A DNA stretch of 64,000 nucleotides from Scortum barcoo (GCA_023238725.1 CM041554.1:19268050-19332049); one strand, 5' to 3'. Positions 37,774 to 51,054 are shown, counted from the stretch's first letter. The notes: a model not told the origin generated them from the letters alone. Numbers and translations: made by a program.

Positions 37774-40474
37774 GTGGGTTCTTTGTTTAGGTCCATAAAG
37801 TTTTATGAATATTTAATAAATGAAAATTTAACCAAAGAAAACACATTATTACGTATGCTCCTACTGACTTTTTTTACAAACTGTAAACTGTTTTTACAAA
37901 CAGCTGTAAACACGAAGTCACATGGACTGACAGGTAACTCAACAGTCTGACAGTTTCGGTGAAATCAAATGACAACAATTTATGCAGCACATTACTGTAG
38001 CTTATGTGTAGTCTGTGAGCTCCTTGTGACAGGCCTGTGGTCATAAGAAATACTAATGAGGATTACTAGTGGAGAACGCAAGTTCAAAACCTGTTTTAAC
38101 TCCTTTTTTAACTCTCTGACATCCCCTGAGAAAAAAATACCCACACTTATATGATGACACGCCTGCAAGTGATGTTATGGATACCAAATGGCCTTGTATA
38201 AAAATACACATCAATTCACAGATGGATTTAATAGTTATGCTAAAATCACACTTCTACTGTGAAAGCAACACTCTTTTTGCTCCTGCTTATACCTTACCTC
38301 TTATATATGAGGTTTGTTTGCCATCTGCAAAATAACTGTCCAATCAATGGAACACCTGCCAGTCCATAATCATTTATGGTTATCCATAACTAAGAATTAA
38401 AGGACAATAATGTATAATTTTAAACCTGTTTGCTGCTTCCCACTGTATTAATGTGATTTATAAAAACTCTTAAGATAAGAATGCAATGAGTAAAAACATT
38501 TATGATAACCAAAGTTGGACAGTAAAAGCAGAGAAGTTTTCATTCAGGTATTGTCAGTAGACCAACCTTTTCAAGTCTGTGTTTTGTAAGTACAGGGAGA
38601 TTTCAGTAATCCCCTGTAGGACGTTCTGTTTTCCGCGATACTTCAAACAAACAGAGAAAGTCCCATCTAAACACCTGCTACTAAATTTAAAAATACAGTT
38701 GCAACAGATTAGTTTTTATTTGAATTGCGCGTCTCATACGTTGTCATTGCTTTTACATAAAACAAGAACATTTACAGAAACTTTATTGCACCTGCTTTAA
38801 TGCCACAATGTCTCTGACTGGACATTAACAAGGAGAATTTATCAGTAGCAGCTGAGTCCTATAAACGTCTCACTGTCTCGTTGAAACCGACCCAGCCTTT
38901 AAATCTTGTGCATGTCGGTTTCCTAATAGGTTTGTAGCGGGATAACACACATAAAAGTGTTTTCAGTGCTTCATACAAAACAGCTTAGAGCACAGGCTGC
39001 ATTTCTCCCTGTGAAACAAATTAGTTTATACCACTTATAAGGTGAGACACCATAAATGCATCAAGGGCTTGTTTTAACAGTGTGAATGGTTCACTTCGTC
39101 TAAATACCACAAAAAGGTATTTGCCTTTATAGTATCTAAAATGCATGATCAGGTAAAATGTTTTGTCAATAACCTACAGCATGACATTTTCAAATGAATA
39201 GTTCAGTGCAGTGATGAGATGACTAACCATAAAATGAAAAGTGTGTGCCAAATTCATTGTTCTCTGAAGGATTCCTGGAACAAAACCTAGAACAAATTAT
39301 TCCAATTAGGCCCCTCACTTATGGCAGAGCTGGTTGAATTTGTAGCTGATGTCCACAAGTGTCAGTTGTGTGCTATCAGCATGGACAGAAGAATAGAGAT
39401 AGTCCATTAAAGATTAGTCTGATAAAGGATATAAAAAGCCCACCATCATTAGTCCTCTATTTTGCTTCCCTTCTTCACATTAACTGAGTACAGAGCTTAT
39501 ATAATTATACTGGAAGACAGTGTTTTCACTTGGCTCACTGTAGGCTGTCCAGATCAGCCGATGACGGCACCAGTACGCCAGTATCTTGTGGGAGAAAAGG
39601 TCTTTTCTTCCTGTGTTTTCCTTGCCATTGCTCTCTCTCTCTCTCTCTCTCTTTTCTCTGTCTCTCCTCCAAGCTCTCTTACAGATATTTTATGCATGGA
39701 TTATCTCAAAGCCATGTAGACTGTACCACGCATTGGCACCCATCTTCTCATTGGGACACAAAAAATCAGCACTTGCATGCATCCACTCAGAGGAGATATG
39801 CTGTCATTTAGCATAGTTTCAGAGCGGGCACATGGAAGACGTGCTTTATAGATTCAGACAAGGCTGTGAGCATTCAGGCACCCTCGCCTTATTCAAACAG
39901 ATGTTTTTATGGCGAACAGACCCAGTTTACAACCCTGAGACTGTGAAGATTGTGTCACATAGTCAGTGTTTGTACTACATTTTAAGTAGGATTCTAAGTG
40001 GATGATTTTGGCATGAGAATCACAACACAAAAGCCACAACACTCAAACTACCTCAATAGCTCTCTATTCTCCAAGGTGCGTTCCTACACTCTCCTGGGGA
40101 AGTGTAATTTTCCTAGAGTAGTCTGTTTCATGGTCTCAATTATCTACTTGGTGGCAGACGGAGGACATTTAAACTGCGATGCAGTGTACGCTTTTGTCTC
40201 AGCTAATTGTTGACCGTGGGGAAGCATGCCGGCTCGGCTGCCATTGCAGAGATTTGCATCTACTGTACCTGATGGAGGCTGCCTCTGACCTTCAGAATAG
40301 ATTTGTGTTTTTTTGTTTTTCTTATGTTTTGTTTTTGCAGCCATACAGTTTTGTTGAGTGGGCTGGCTTCCTTTTGTGAGATGACAAAAGCGTTGTTCAG
40401 TCAGAACAAATGAGCCTGTCCCCCTTTTCCTTACCCACCCCTCCCTTCTCTCCCTTTGTTGTTATTTGCATTAG
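37774..40474 (+). other. unc5a: unc5a intron 9 (2.7 kb)
   Basis: Contains (CT)n at about 39631-39653. The acceptor is gttatttgcattag. Nothing else is recognised. Confidence 0.85.
39631..39653. repeat. (CT)n microsatellite
   Basis: About 11 CT units in intron 9. Confidence 0.93.
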
Positions 40475-40562
40475 GAATCAGTCTGCTCATTCCTCCCGAG
40501 GCCATCCCCAGAGGAAAGATCTATGAGATTTATCTCACTGTTCAGAGGAAGGAAGATTTAAG
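40475..40562 (+). CDS. unc5a: unc5a exon 10: ZU5 domain, part 1
   Basis: 88 bp, residues 418-446 plus two bases (phase 1 in, phase 2 out). The translation GISLLIPPEAIPRGKIYEIY is the conserved ZU5 core also found in ZO-1 and ankyrins, and it continues LTVQRKEDL. The donor is AG|GTGGGT. The split Arg codon is completed by the first base of exon 11. In UNC5 the ZU5 domain packs against the UPA and death domains in a closed, autoinhibited form; this is family knowledge from UNC5B structures. Confidence 0.96.
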
Positions 40563-41038
40563 GTGGGTCTCTTTAACACAGCCTAACTGGCAGTCTTCCC
40601 TGGATGCAACTAGGCTGTTTGTTTTGATGTTCTACTGTTCCATTAGGAAAGGCTTAAGAGTCTGTGCCAGTACTGTGGAGGAGGGATGTAAATAAATAAC
40701 GTAGCCTTTTACCAGGATGTGCACTATTTAAGTTAAATGAATTGTTAGGAAAACACTGTTTATCTGGCCTGCTGCATTCAGTCTCAGAGGGAACAGTCAC
40801 TGTAGCACGCTGTCATAGTGTTATATTATTTCTCAGTCATCGCAGCTCAGTCCACCTAGTCAGTGCGGCTTTTTTTTGTTTTCTGTTACAGCTGCGAGAT
40901 AAGTTGCAGAGGTGGACAGTATCATATCCTGTTTACAAGAGATCTGTAAATTCTCACTAATAACTCTGTGACTAAAAGCACTTCATCTTGATTCACTCCG
41001 ATCTCTCTCTCTCTCTCTATCACCTCTCCGTGGTGTAG
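40563..41038 (+). other. unc5a: unc5a intron 10 (476 bp)
   Basis: A short intron with a (CT)n tract at 41003-41018 about 20 bases before the acceptor ggtgtag. No other feature is seen. Confidence 0.88.
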
Positions 41039-41207
41039 GTTACCCCTGGCCGGCTGCCAGACCCTGCTCAGCCCCGTTGTGAGTTGTGGCCCTCCGGGGG
41101 TGGTCCTGAGCCGGCCAGTTATCCTCAGCATGGACCACTGCTCTGACGCATGCCTCGATAACTGGGCCGTCCGCCTCAAGAAGCAGAACTATGAGGGCAC
41201 TTGGGAG
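41039..41207 (+). CDS. unc5a: unc5a exon 11: ZU5 domain, part 2
   Basis: 169 bp, residues 447-503, ending in phase 0. The translation LPLAGCQTLLSPVVSCGPPG, then VVLSRPVILSMDHCSD, NWAVRLKKQN and GTWE, is a continuous match to the UNC5 ZU5 family. The motif SCGPPG is near-invariant across UNC5 paralogs. The acceptor is GTGTAG ending at 41038 and the donor is GTGAGA at 41208. Confidence 0.95.
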
Positions 41208-43368
41208 GTGAGACAGCACTATAACTCCAGCACAAATCCTCCGCAGAAAGACAAAGTTGCCACCCAGTGAATTTGTAAAGTCTTATTGAACTCACTGAGA
41301 GCTTTCCTTGAAAAAGTACAAACTCGCTCAGCAGAGGCTTAAAACTCGCACTGGAAAGCACTCAATACTGTATAGCGGAGGTAGTTCTGGCCCAGCACTC
41401 ATCCACTCCATAGGGTTTAAATTATATTGACCATCAGGTGTTTTCTCGTTGGGCTGGAACAAAAGCCTGGAAGCAGCGGCTCTCTCCAGCTCAAGAGTTG
41501 CTAGGCAACATGTGTCTCAAAACAGAAATTCTCTAAGCAAATTACTGATCCTCAAAGTACTCTTCTGAGTGCTCCTTGACCATTTTTGACCGCTGTTTCC
41601 AATTACAGAGCTCCCTCCCCATTTTTCTAGCCATGAAATTTGAAAGTAACCAGAACTGCCAGACTCCAACAGGATAGAGTTAACGTTTGGTTTCTACACA
41701 CACTTACACACACACGCAAACAAATGTGGTTTGAGGCAGTATACCCATCTCAACAATCCAGAGAGATTGGAAAGGGTGCTGGTGGGCTTTGGAGTGTTAG
41801 TAGGTCTTCTTTCATGTTCGATATTGTGCATAAATTATTCAGCCTCCCCGTGTGTGGCGGCGGTGGGGTGTCTGTGGGATGGATTGGCCTGTCTGAGGCA
41901 GAGGTTAGACCAGCGCTTTTAATCATCGGCCGGACCAAATATAGCCCAACGGCCTGACGGCGTGGCCACCAAAGGAAAAAGTGCCAGGTGGACGAGAGGA
42001 TGAGAGTGGAAACAACCACAGAGAGCGTGATGAGGAGGGAAATGAGAGAGGGGAGACAAAGAGGCAAAGGCAAAGTGGACGAGTAGGTAATGCAGATGTA
42101 GAGGAATGATTAGAAAGAGTGGGAGATTAGAAACTGAGGCTCCGGAAAGAGAAGAAAGACATAAAGGCACGGTGGAAATGGACATGTAAAGGCAGAGGGA
42201 GTAAGAGAAATGAATCGCCCGTGGAGGGAGCGCTCAGTGGCGTAATTGAGCCACCTCACTCTCTGCTCCACTTCGAACGAAATATTAAGATGATGAAAAA
42301 GTGAGACTCCATTGTGGTTGCATAGCAAATGAATTGTGTCAATACTAATTCTATTGATGTAGATGGTGTCTGGTTGAATCGATCCTACAGGGGCTCGCTG
42401 GGCATTTGGCAGGCAGAATGCTCTCTTCAGCGTGATTGGCTAATGAGAAGAGTCAGTCGACTGGCATGATGGGATTTTAGAGAAAATGTCGTCACCTTGG
42501 GTCCAATTTGTCCCCATCAAATTAGCCCAGAGAGCGGTGGAATTATCTCATAAAACTATCCCGCATCGTGATGGGATGGGATATTTTCGCAAGTCTGTCT
42601 TCTTTATTAGAGATGCAGTTGTAATACAGGACTTTAGCGCCGTAACAAAGCAAGAAAAATGCTTTGTTTAAATCTGTCTTTGGTTTGTTGATTTTTTTTC
42701 CTCTTTCTCCTCTGCAAATTAAAGTACCAATTAATTCTTGTCCGTTTTTTTAACACCCCTCACCATCAGGCAGCAGTGTTGTTGAGCAGAAAAAAATCAT
42801 GGTGAGTTGTTTCGACCCTTCCTAACAAATCTTAAAGGCTGAAGGAAATTCCGGAAATCCTAATAATCCAATATTTACTGCACCTCCACAGTCTTTTCTT
42901 TCTTCCAGAACCATCTATTCTTGCCAGGAATCTATTCGCATCTCCTTTCATGTCAATTGAGTACCTCGTTCATGCATTATTAAGTAAATTGATGATGTTC
43001 TATAGGGTGTGTGCTTTTGTATGAGGGAATGTGTCTTTATGTCAGTATGAAGTAAGTGTACCTTGGTGAAAAGGAAACTAAGTTGATGAACAAAGGAAGG
43101 AAAGTAGTAATTTCCTGATTTAAACGGCCTCACCTTAAAGAGCTTTAACATACCTGGGCACACTGCAGGAGGGACGGAGTTCGAGGCCTTGCTGCTGCAC
43201 CAAACTGCTTCCCTAACAGTCCCTTTTACAAACACACACCCACACATGCAGGCATCAGGTTCCCAGGCTAAAGCATTACCCTTCCCTCCTACATAAATTG
43301 GTTACTTGACCTTCCATTCACACCTTGTTTCTGTTTTTTTCTTTTATCTCCCCCCTCGCCTCCTCCAG
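41208..43368 (+). other. unc5a: unc5a intron 11 (2.2 kb)
   Basis: No simple repeat of note. The stretch about 42410-42660 looks like a possible conserved non-coding element. The acceptor tract is C/T-rich (cctcctccag). Confidence 0.82.
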
Positions 43369-43602
43369 GACGTCCTGCTGATGGGGGAGGAGCTGGTGTC
43401 GGAGCCCTATTACTGCCAGCTCGAGGCCGAGACGTGCCGGCTTTTCACGGAGCAGCTGGGCACCCTCGCCCTGGTGGGAGAGTCCCTGCACATGGGAGCC
43501 GCCAAGCGCCTGAGGCTGGTGCTCTTCTCCGACGCGTACTGCTCCACGCTGGAGTACAACATCAGGGTCTACTGCATGGATGACACACAAGACGTCTTCA
43601 AG
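43369..43602 (+). CDS. unc5a: unc5a exon 12: ZU5 domain, C-terminal part
   Basis: 234 bp, exactly 78 codons (residues 504-581), phase 0 at both ends. The translation runs DVLLMGEELVSEPYYCQLEA, then CRLFTEQLGTLALVGESL, AAKRLRLVLF, and closes with CSTLEYNIRVYCMDDTQDVFK. The LEYNIRVYC stretch is a strong UNC5 signature. The donor is GTAAAT at 43603; reading through it would add about 28 codons before a stop. Confidence 0.96.
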
Positions 43603-44191
43603 GTAAATTGTGACAAATGTGGCGCCACCCACTCTTTTGTTGGCGGGGCACTTTCTCAGCCTGAAATTGGATTGAGCAGCTTCACATGAGCTGAGTGACG
43701 GGCAGACCATTATGTGTAATAGCATTGTCTGTCACACTGGAAGGTTGGTAGAAATCAGCGCAGACATGTATGAGCATAGCCGTGGTAAATTGAACAATAT
43801 TGCAAGCCTGATTACACCATGTGCAGTTCAAGGGTGTGTGATTTGCGGAGCTGATGTTTTCCCCCAGAGTCCATTGCAACAATGCATATGTCCAGGTTAA
43901 TCGTGGTATACAATGTAAGTTTCTGCGTGCGTGCCAGCGGAGATGTTTCCTTTCATGCTGTCCGTGGTTCCGCTTGGCTGCCGTGGGCCAAGAAGTTTCC
44001 CATCACTTTGTTCAACAGCATATTTCGCTCCTCTTTTTTTGCTCTCCACATGGACAGAGTATAATCAAGCACTAATGCCTTCCTCCCTCCCTCGAGGACT
44101 GCCTCTGAGTAGCCTGTTAAGATTTCATTTGCATGGTTAATTAGTAAATTAAAAGGAGAGCCTGCCCCAATCTTTTCCCAGCAACCCCCAT

Positions 44192-44246
44192 GCTCTCTCT
44201 CTCTCTCTCTTTCCCTCTCTCCTCACCTCTCTCTCTCTCTCTCTCC
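44192..44246. repeat. (CT)n-rich pyrimidine tract
   Basis: Two CT runs separated by TTCCCTCTCTCCTCAC in intron 12. Confidence 0.9.
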
Positions 44247-44905
44247 AAGCTGTTCCTCTTCGTCTGACACCACCCACAGCCGCAAGTGCCACTTCCCACT
44301 CAAGTCCACTTTTGCCGGCTGTAATGGCCGACCCCCTTGTGCAGAGGCTGGCCGCCGGTGCAGTCTATGGACGGCTGCGGGACACAAACAATGGGAGGCA
44401 GTGGGGGCTCGGGCTGAAATTAGCACTCTCACATTCGGGGAGCTGAGGATGAGACGAGAGCGGCACGCAGGCAGGCTCTAGCTGTGGGGTGGGAATTACT
44501 GAAAAACTCTCCTGGTTTGCATCTGTGTTTTTGTGGGTCAATTCTGCCCCTGCTGCTATCTTTCTGCGTTTCTGACAGCTACTGCATGATAGCAGGCATG
44601 CTCAGGGAAATTGCTGGCTGACATTCAACTGTTCTTTTTTTTTTTTCTCATATAGAAATAAATGTAAAATGTAGCGTTCAGGAAGTAAAGCCCGTACAGC
44701 TGGTGCAGCTCTGCAGAGTAAGAGCTGCTTCTTTTCACAGAGAGATATCTTTTTGTTTACTTGCTATCAAAGCGGTTGTAATGATAGGCCTCTCTTTATA
44801 TATTCAGATCATCGGATGACCCAGTGGTGTTTTGCTGCAGTGTGACTGTTGAAATGACCTTGTATGTCCTGTGTTGGATGCAGGAAGGCTGCTGGTGCAC
44901 AAAAA

Positions 44906-44928
44906 CTCTCTCTCTCTCTCTCTCTCTC
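44906..44928. repeat. (CT)n microsatellite
   Basis: About 11 CT units in intron 12. Confidence 0.92.
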
Positions 44929-46599
44929 GCTTTCTCTCAGTCTCTCCCTCTGGCTAGCTCTTGTTCTGCTATTCTCCTGCTCTCTTAGCCAGGAAAAGGA
45001 CATCTGAGCTTGTTGACTCCAGCACTTGTGCTGCCATACTCTGCAGCTCCCTCGACGCCCTTGAGTGCATTAGCTCCCCGTCTCTCACACAACCTGGTCC
45101 TGTGGTAAGCCACGGCGTCTCCAGGGTTTTGTAGTTTTTAGTGAGTGATTTAGAACGTGGCCCACACTGTTTAGTAATCTCGACTTCACACTGCTCTTGG
45201 TGCTATTATGGAGGGAGCAGTTCATTTAGCAAGTACATTAACCACTTTGAGTGGAGATTAAACTTCCCTGGAGAGGTTCAGCCTAATCACTAATCACTAT
45301 CTTTAAAATGCACCATTTATGATTAGACTTTCACTATGGCTACCATTAGAGTTAATTGTAGTGTGTAGCAGTAGGTGGTACAGTGGAGTGGCACAGCAGC
45401 ATTTTTTGTTTGTGTTGATGTACAGTACCCCTTCAGCACATGTGAATTTTATGACAGCATTTGCAGCGCGCCAAGGCACTGCACCTCGTTTTTCAGACAA
45501 GAAGTCAACTTTTTATGCATTAAACAGGCTGTACTTTTGATGGGAGATGAAGGAAAAAAAAAGAAAAGAAAAGGCACTTCTCTGCCTTTTCTGTTGGCTG
45601 TTCAGTGGCAGGAAGAAGTGGAGAAACCAAAAGGGGATGGTGAGGTTTTCTCTCTCTGGTCTCCACGCGAGCTGTCAGTCTGCTCTGACAAGCCTCCATC
45701 AGCAAGAATGACACGCGCGTGCACACAAAAACACACGCACACAGTACCGCGCAATCTCTTATCTCCCAATTACAGCAGATTAGAACCAATGTTATTGTCT
45801 TTGATCCTAAGTGTGCGGGGGCTCTGGGGAAACAGTGACATTTCCGTCTGATGCTTGCCGTATGTTAGCAGGGCTCTGCCGGGACCAATTAAGTTAATAT
45901 TTAATGTGTGTCCCACTCTTGATGGGCCCAGCCAAGGCTGGCACAGCAGCAGAGGAGACATGATCGGCGTTTGGTAGCGCCCTCACTGTGCACTCAGTTG
46001 TTCCCAGCTAGACCTGTGGGAGAGCATCACTGATGTTCTGCCATCCCACAACTGACTGAAACACCTGCAGAGAAGCAAGCCGCTGTCTCAGTGCAGAGAT
46101 AAACCTTACACCAAAATCAAATTAAACTGGAAGGGTGCCGACAAAGGTGTCTTTTTAGGATTGGAATATGGTGGGGCTCTCGTTTTTTTTTTTTTTTTTT
46201 TTACATATATTTAGCTGTGATATTCAAAATCTGTCAGCTTTTTCAAGGACAAAATGCTCAGTATGTTTTCCACTGAGCATAACCTACGTTTGAATAGTGG
46301 AACAATAAATAAAAGTCCTGGTGCCTGGTGTTTATTGATAACTAAATGTTCTTCCTTTACTCCCACATGTCTGTATTTTGTGAGGCCAGTGTTGTTGTAC
46401 AGTTAAAAAAAACATGTAGAATGATTTATAAACCACCCACCTTCTGTCAGATTTATTTTTTACAGAGGTTGAAACACAAGTCCGTTTTTTTTTTTTTTTT
46501 TGCATTCAGCGGCAGAATTTTGAGGGACCACCATAAATACCAATATAGTCGATTGTGGAATAAATATCTTTTATGGGATTTGTCCTATGCCATGTTAGC

Positions 46600-46870
46600 A
46601 GAGTGGCTCTAAATGTTGGTTGGTTCAGAAAGAAATATCTCAACAAGTACTTGATGGATCGCCATGAAATGTTGTATAGACATTCATGGTGCGCAAAAGA
46701 TGATTCTTACAGATTCTGGTGATTCATCTAATACCATATTCGGGTCAGCATCCCAGTGTATCTGCCTCTTTGGTTATGATCAAACACCTGCAAAGCTAGT
46801 GACAGCCTCAGCTGTGCTTTGTGTTTAGTGCTACAGTAATGGACAAATATTAGCGTGGCTGTAGACTCTG
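46600..46870. repeat. Degraded teleost interspersed repeat
   Basis: Contains pieces of a dispersed fish repeat that I recognise: aaatatctcaacaagtactt, gatggatcgccatgaaat, tagacattcatggt, tcagctgtgctttgtgttta and tggctgtagactct. The copy is short and eroded. Its class (probably a non-autonomous element) cannot be decided here. Confidence 0.65.
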
Positions 46871-49800
46871 TAATCGTCACTGTAGTGAGTTTAAGTGACA
46901 TTTAAAAGCCATAAAATTTCCCAAACACAAAGTCTGGTCTCCAATGGTGAGAAAATAAGTGAGTTAAGTCCCTTTGTACTTCCACTATTGTATTTCAGAT
47001 TTTACTCTTTCATTAATATTCATGTAATGAGGCCGATACATTCAGGTTTTTGTCCCTTGATTGTAAAAATGTATGTTCCGACATTAAATGGGTGTTTAAT
47101 TGATGTCTAACTGGTTAAATAGTGGCTCCTGGATTCTTTTGTACATCGTTTGACCTCAAGCTATTACTCTTATTTGCGTTTAAAAGGGCTCATAAACTGT
47201 TTATGTGCTCCCTCCACTATGGTGTTTCTGCGCCAGCTTCTGAGCAGGGAGATACATTAGAGCAGAAACTTTTGCTTTTATGCATCAGAGGACAGAAAAC
47301 CAGAGTGTAATATAAACAGTTTTTCTGATCCCTCCATCAGAATAGTTACTGGCAAGGAATTTCAGGGGGGGGGGGACCCAGAAGAGCACAGCCCAGTAAT
47401 TGCTGGCATTAAGTTAAAGACGACAGTCAGCTTTATCACTGAGCCCAGCTGAGAAATTGTTTCCATATTATATTTCTGTGTTCCTGTGTGCTGTTTTCTC
47501 CCGTCCTGCTCTTGTGATTTATCAGGCCGAATGTGCATCTTTTCCCTCGCAAACACAGTCCCCCATTTATAACTGAGCAGACAAGTCCCTTCTATTTGTA
47601 GTTATTAATCAGAGTTGACTGTAGCGGGCACGGCCACTGGAGCTCAGACTGATAGACTCTCAGTCAGAGAGGAAAAGCCTGTCACATCCTGCTGACAAAT
47701 ACACAGATTTATGGAGCCCACATAGCCAGGCTACTCTCTATAAACAAATGCATTTGCCTGAAAAGAGCAGCTCTGAAAATGGATCGTCGCTATGAATGCA
47801 CATTTATAAACGCGTGAGGGGTGAGGGCGAGTTTATGAGGATATTAAAGCCAGCGTATGTCTGTGTGTTTCACATGACATGTAGCTTGACTAATTAACTG
47901 ATCAAATGCTAGTTATAATCCCCATCAGAGCTGGTTAAGTTGAATCAGTTTACAATAGAAGAGCACATGTAGAAGGCTGACCTTGCTCTGAGGAAAGTAG
48001 AATATATTAAGAAAGAGAGAGAGGGAGAGAGGGAGGGGGGCTCTCCTAATGCTCTGATGTGTTTACACTTTATGTGTTTCTTTCTTGTGCCGTGTTGCCG
48101 GCTGTTTTTGTTGCAACCGAGAGTTTTGGTGCAGCCGCTAACCTCTTTCTGTCAGCACCAGCCCGAAGAGATTAGCTGCGCGAGTGTCTCTTGTTTCCCC
48201 GGTGGAGCCCGGCCCCAGTCCATCACGGTCCCAGCTCTGGCCCAAGCCGAGAGGATGAGGGGACGTGGGTGAGGAGCGCGGTGGGGAAAGGGGGCTGAAG
48301 TCATAGAAAACTGTGGCCGTGATTGCAGTAATCCTGTTATCTCTCCTGCTAAAGTTGGCCACTCTAGTGACCTGGAGACACAAATGTTAAGCTGCCTCTG
48401 TCTCTCCTCTCTCTTGCTCCTGCTCTTTTCACTCCTCCCTGCTCTATCTCACTCTCTTTAGCCAGCCTCATTGAATGTCAGGGGGTGGTCTTGGCTCTGC
48501 CTGACTCCAAATTCACAGTCTTCACACACACCACAGGCTATCTCGAATTCCGTCAGAACAAAAGGGGTTTTTCTCCTGCAGTACTTGAACTTCTCGCCCA
48601 TCTCATGCATCTTAATGTTTCCACGGTTGTACAGGGTCAGGGCGCCTAAGAGAAACCGCTCCCCTCATCCCCGCCGACTGGAACCGCAATTTAGCGCCGA
48701 GTTGATGATTAATATGTGATTTGATAAACTAATTCAAAACCTTGCATTGTTTTCCCCCAGAAAGAGTAAATAATATGGTCAAATTTAGCTTCTCATCTAT
48801 TAGCTCGCTCACACTGTCATTTGTTAACAGGATAATGGGGCGTAAAGAGGGCCATTATTCTCTCAGTCCACAACATATGCTGAAACCCTGCACAGAAACA
48901 CACGCTAATACACACACTCGCAGGCACTCGCAGGACGCACACAAACAACACACAAGCGAGCCAGTGTCATTTGAAAGCGAGGACACGCGCGCACTTTAAA
49001 AGGAGCAAGTGTCTCATCACTTGTTGTGTTTTTTTTTTTTTTTTTTTAAATTTCCCCCTCAGTAGGCTCAGCGTCCCTGTCAGGTAGCGGGGAAGTGCCA
49101 TGTCCTAGACCCTGTTTGATTGTAATCCCGCAGTGTCAGCCTTGAACCTGACAAACTGCTCGACGGGCGAGTTAGTATTCATTCTGGTCGCTATATGTTG
49201 ATAATAAGATAATTGGCATTCCACGCTCTTTCTCTTGCTAGCAGGTCTATAGATCTGCTGCTGTAGGTCAAAGCCCCGATCAAAGTCCATCAGCCCCCAT
49301 TTGCAATGCTAATCTCCCCCAACAAATAATTTTGCTTAAGAACCGTGTTAAATGAACCTCTCTCGAAGCCCTCATAATGTGCCTTTTGTCTGCGTAAGAG
49401 ACATAATAGCAGAGGGCTTTTAATTCTGCAGAGAACGCACTGCCCCCTGTTATTAACTCATTAGACCTCGACGCTTTGATTCAGAGCCATTGTCTGACCT
49501 GCCCACTCTGAGTAAGTGGGCCGGGTGGCATCACAAGTCTCAGTGAGGAAAATATTCCAGCCCCAGCCACATGCAATCACATCACTGTACATCTTTAATG
49601 TTCTGCAGCATCTGGGTGAAAGGAATAAACCAATGTAAATGCAGGCATGGCGATGGATAATCACAGGGGGCATAATATTCGTGTTAACAAGAAGATAAGC
49701 ACTAAGCAAACATGGAAATTAAGCAATGCGCCGAGCAAACATGGAAATTCAACTCTCGGGCTGAACCGTAAAGCGTTCAGTGAAGGAGAGAGCACATCAA

Positions 49801-51014
49801 ATAACAAAAGCAGGTAGAGATTCCAAATGGATAATTAACAGCTTCCTTTCCATTATAATTGGAATCAGTCTAGCCCATTCCTGGGAAAGAGGGCAGAAAA
49901 TCGAATCAGTGTTGTGCAGATAGAAATTACTGCCATTCTCCACCTTAATTAGATGTCTTTACTGAAATCATACCATGGGCAACCATGCTGGCATGCAGCA
50001 CTCAACATATGGCCACTATCTACACACTCATCTCCCTCTCGGAGCCGTTGTCTTTGAAATATGTCTCCTAGACTCCAAGGCGCATTCTGGCTGCCTGTTT
50101 TCCCTCTGCTGCCATCTTGTCTCCTCAGACAGATTAAAAGAACATATCTTATTTCTGAGGTCTTCTCTCACTGCTAATTTCAGCGGTCTGTTTCTCTCTG
50201 TTGTAATATGTTCCTCTGTTTGGAGTGTGAGGTGGCACACGCGAACACTGTCCAAACTATTGGATTCTTAAAGACTCGTTCAGCACAAAGCACTCAGCTC
50301 AAAGCGAATTGATAGATCAGAGGGAAATGCGGCAGATATTATCATCCCATTCCAGATGGTCATTTGGATGGCAACAAATGGTCCACTGAGCAAGTCCCAC
50401 AGAGATTAAAATATTAAGCATGCATTTACAAATCTCTCCTGGCACAAAAACAAAAATGAAATTAAGGAGATTCGCCATGCGCAAACAATGAGCAGTTGAC
50501 TAATGGCTCGTTCACTTACTTCATCACAGCCCAGGTAGCTAGTAGGCCAGGATGGCTGCAGTATTTGCATGCTAATGCAGTTGCTGAAAGCTGGGCGCGC
50601 ACGCACACTGAGGCGGGGGGGATCAACCTTGTGGTGACATTAAAGCGCTGTGGAGATGAAGTTTGTCCAGCCTGCTGAGGCCGCATGCAGGGACACTATC
50701 TTCCTGTCCTAAGATGTACCATACCCCTGCCTCATGCTCGTGCTGTGCGTGTGTGTGTGTGAGGAAGCTTTTGTGTGTGTATATTCATCTGTTTGAATCC
50801 ATTTTTTTTTATGTCCCCAGCACCGACCATGTTTTGTGTATTGTATTTGTGTGTGTGTGTGTGTGTAAAGACAAATTCTTGTTCAAAATTGTATAGTTTT
50901 ATGTGTGACCATAGAAAGTATGAACAGGAAACCTACACAGTTATGGATCGTTTTGCACAATTTTCACTTACCTCTGTGACCGTGATGGTAAATGTGTTCC
51001 CACTGAGCGCTGAC

Positions 51015-51050
51015 ACTCTCTCTCTCTCTCTCTCCTCTCTTTCTCTCTCA
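51015..51050 (+). repeat. (CT)n tract forming the exon 13 polypyrimidine tract
   Basis: A CT run, then ctcctctctttctctctca, leads directly to the TCAG acceptor at 51051-51054. Confidence 0.9.
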
Positions 51051-51054
51051 TCAG

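Larger units (their letters stand above)
43603..51054 (+). other. unc5a: unc5a intron 12 (7.5 kb, largest complete intron)
   Basis: Contains (CT)n tracts at about 44192-44246 and 44906-44928, poly(T) runs near 46185-46201 and 46486-46501, a degraded teleost repeat at about 46600-46870, an 11-base G run at 47365-47375, a poly(T) run near 49030-49047 and a (CT)n pyrimidine tract running into the acceptor. The stretches 48640-48860 and 49100-49560 look non-repetitive and AT-rich, possible regulatory elements. A 16-base unit is duplicated at 49705-49720 and 49734-49749. Confidence 0.8.
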
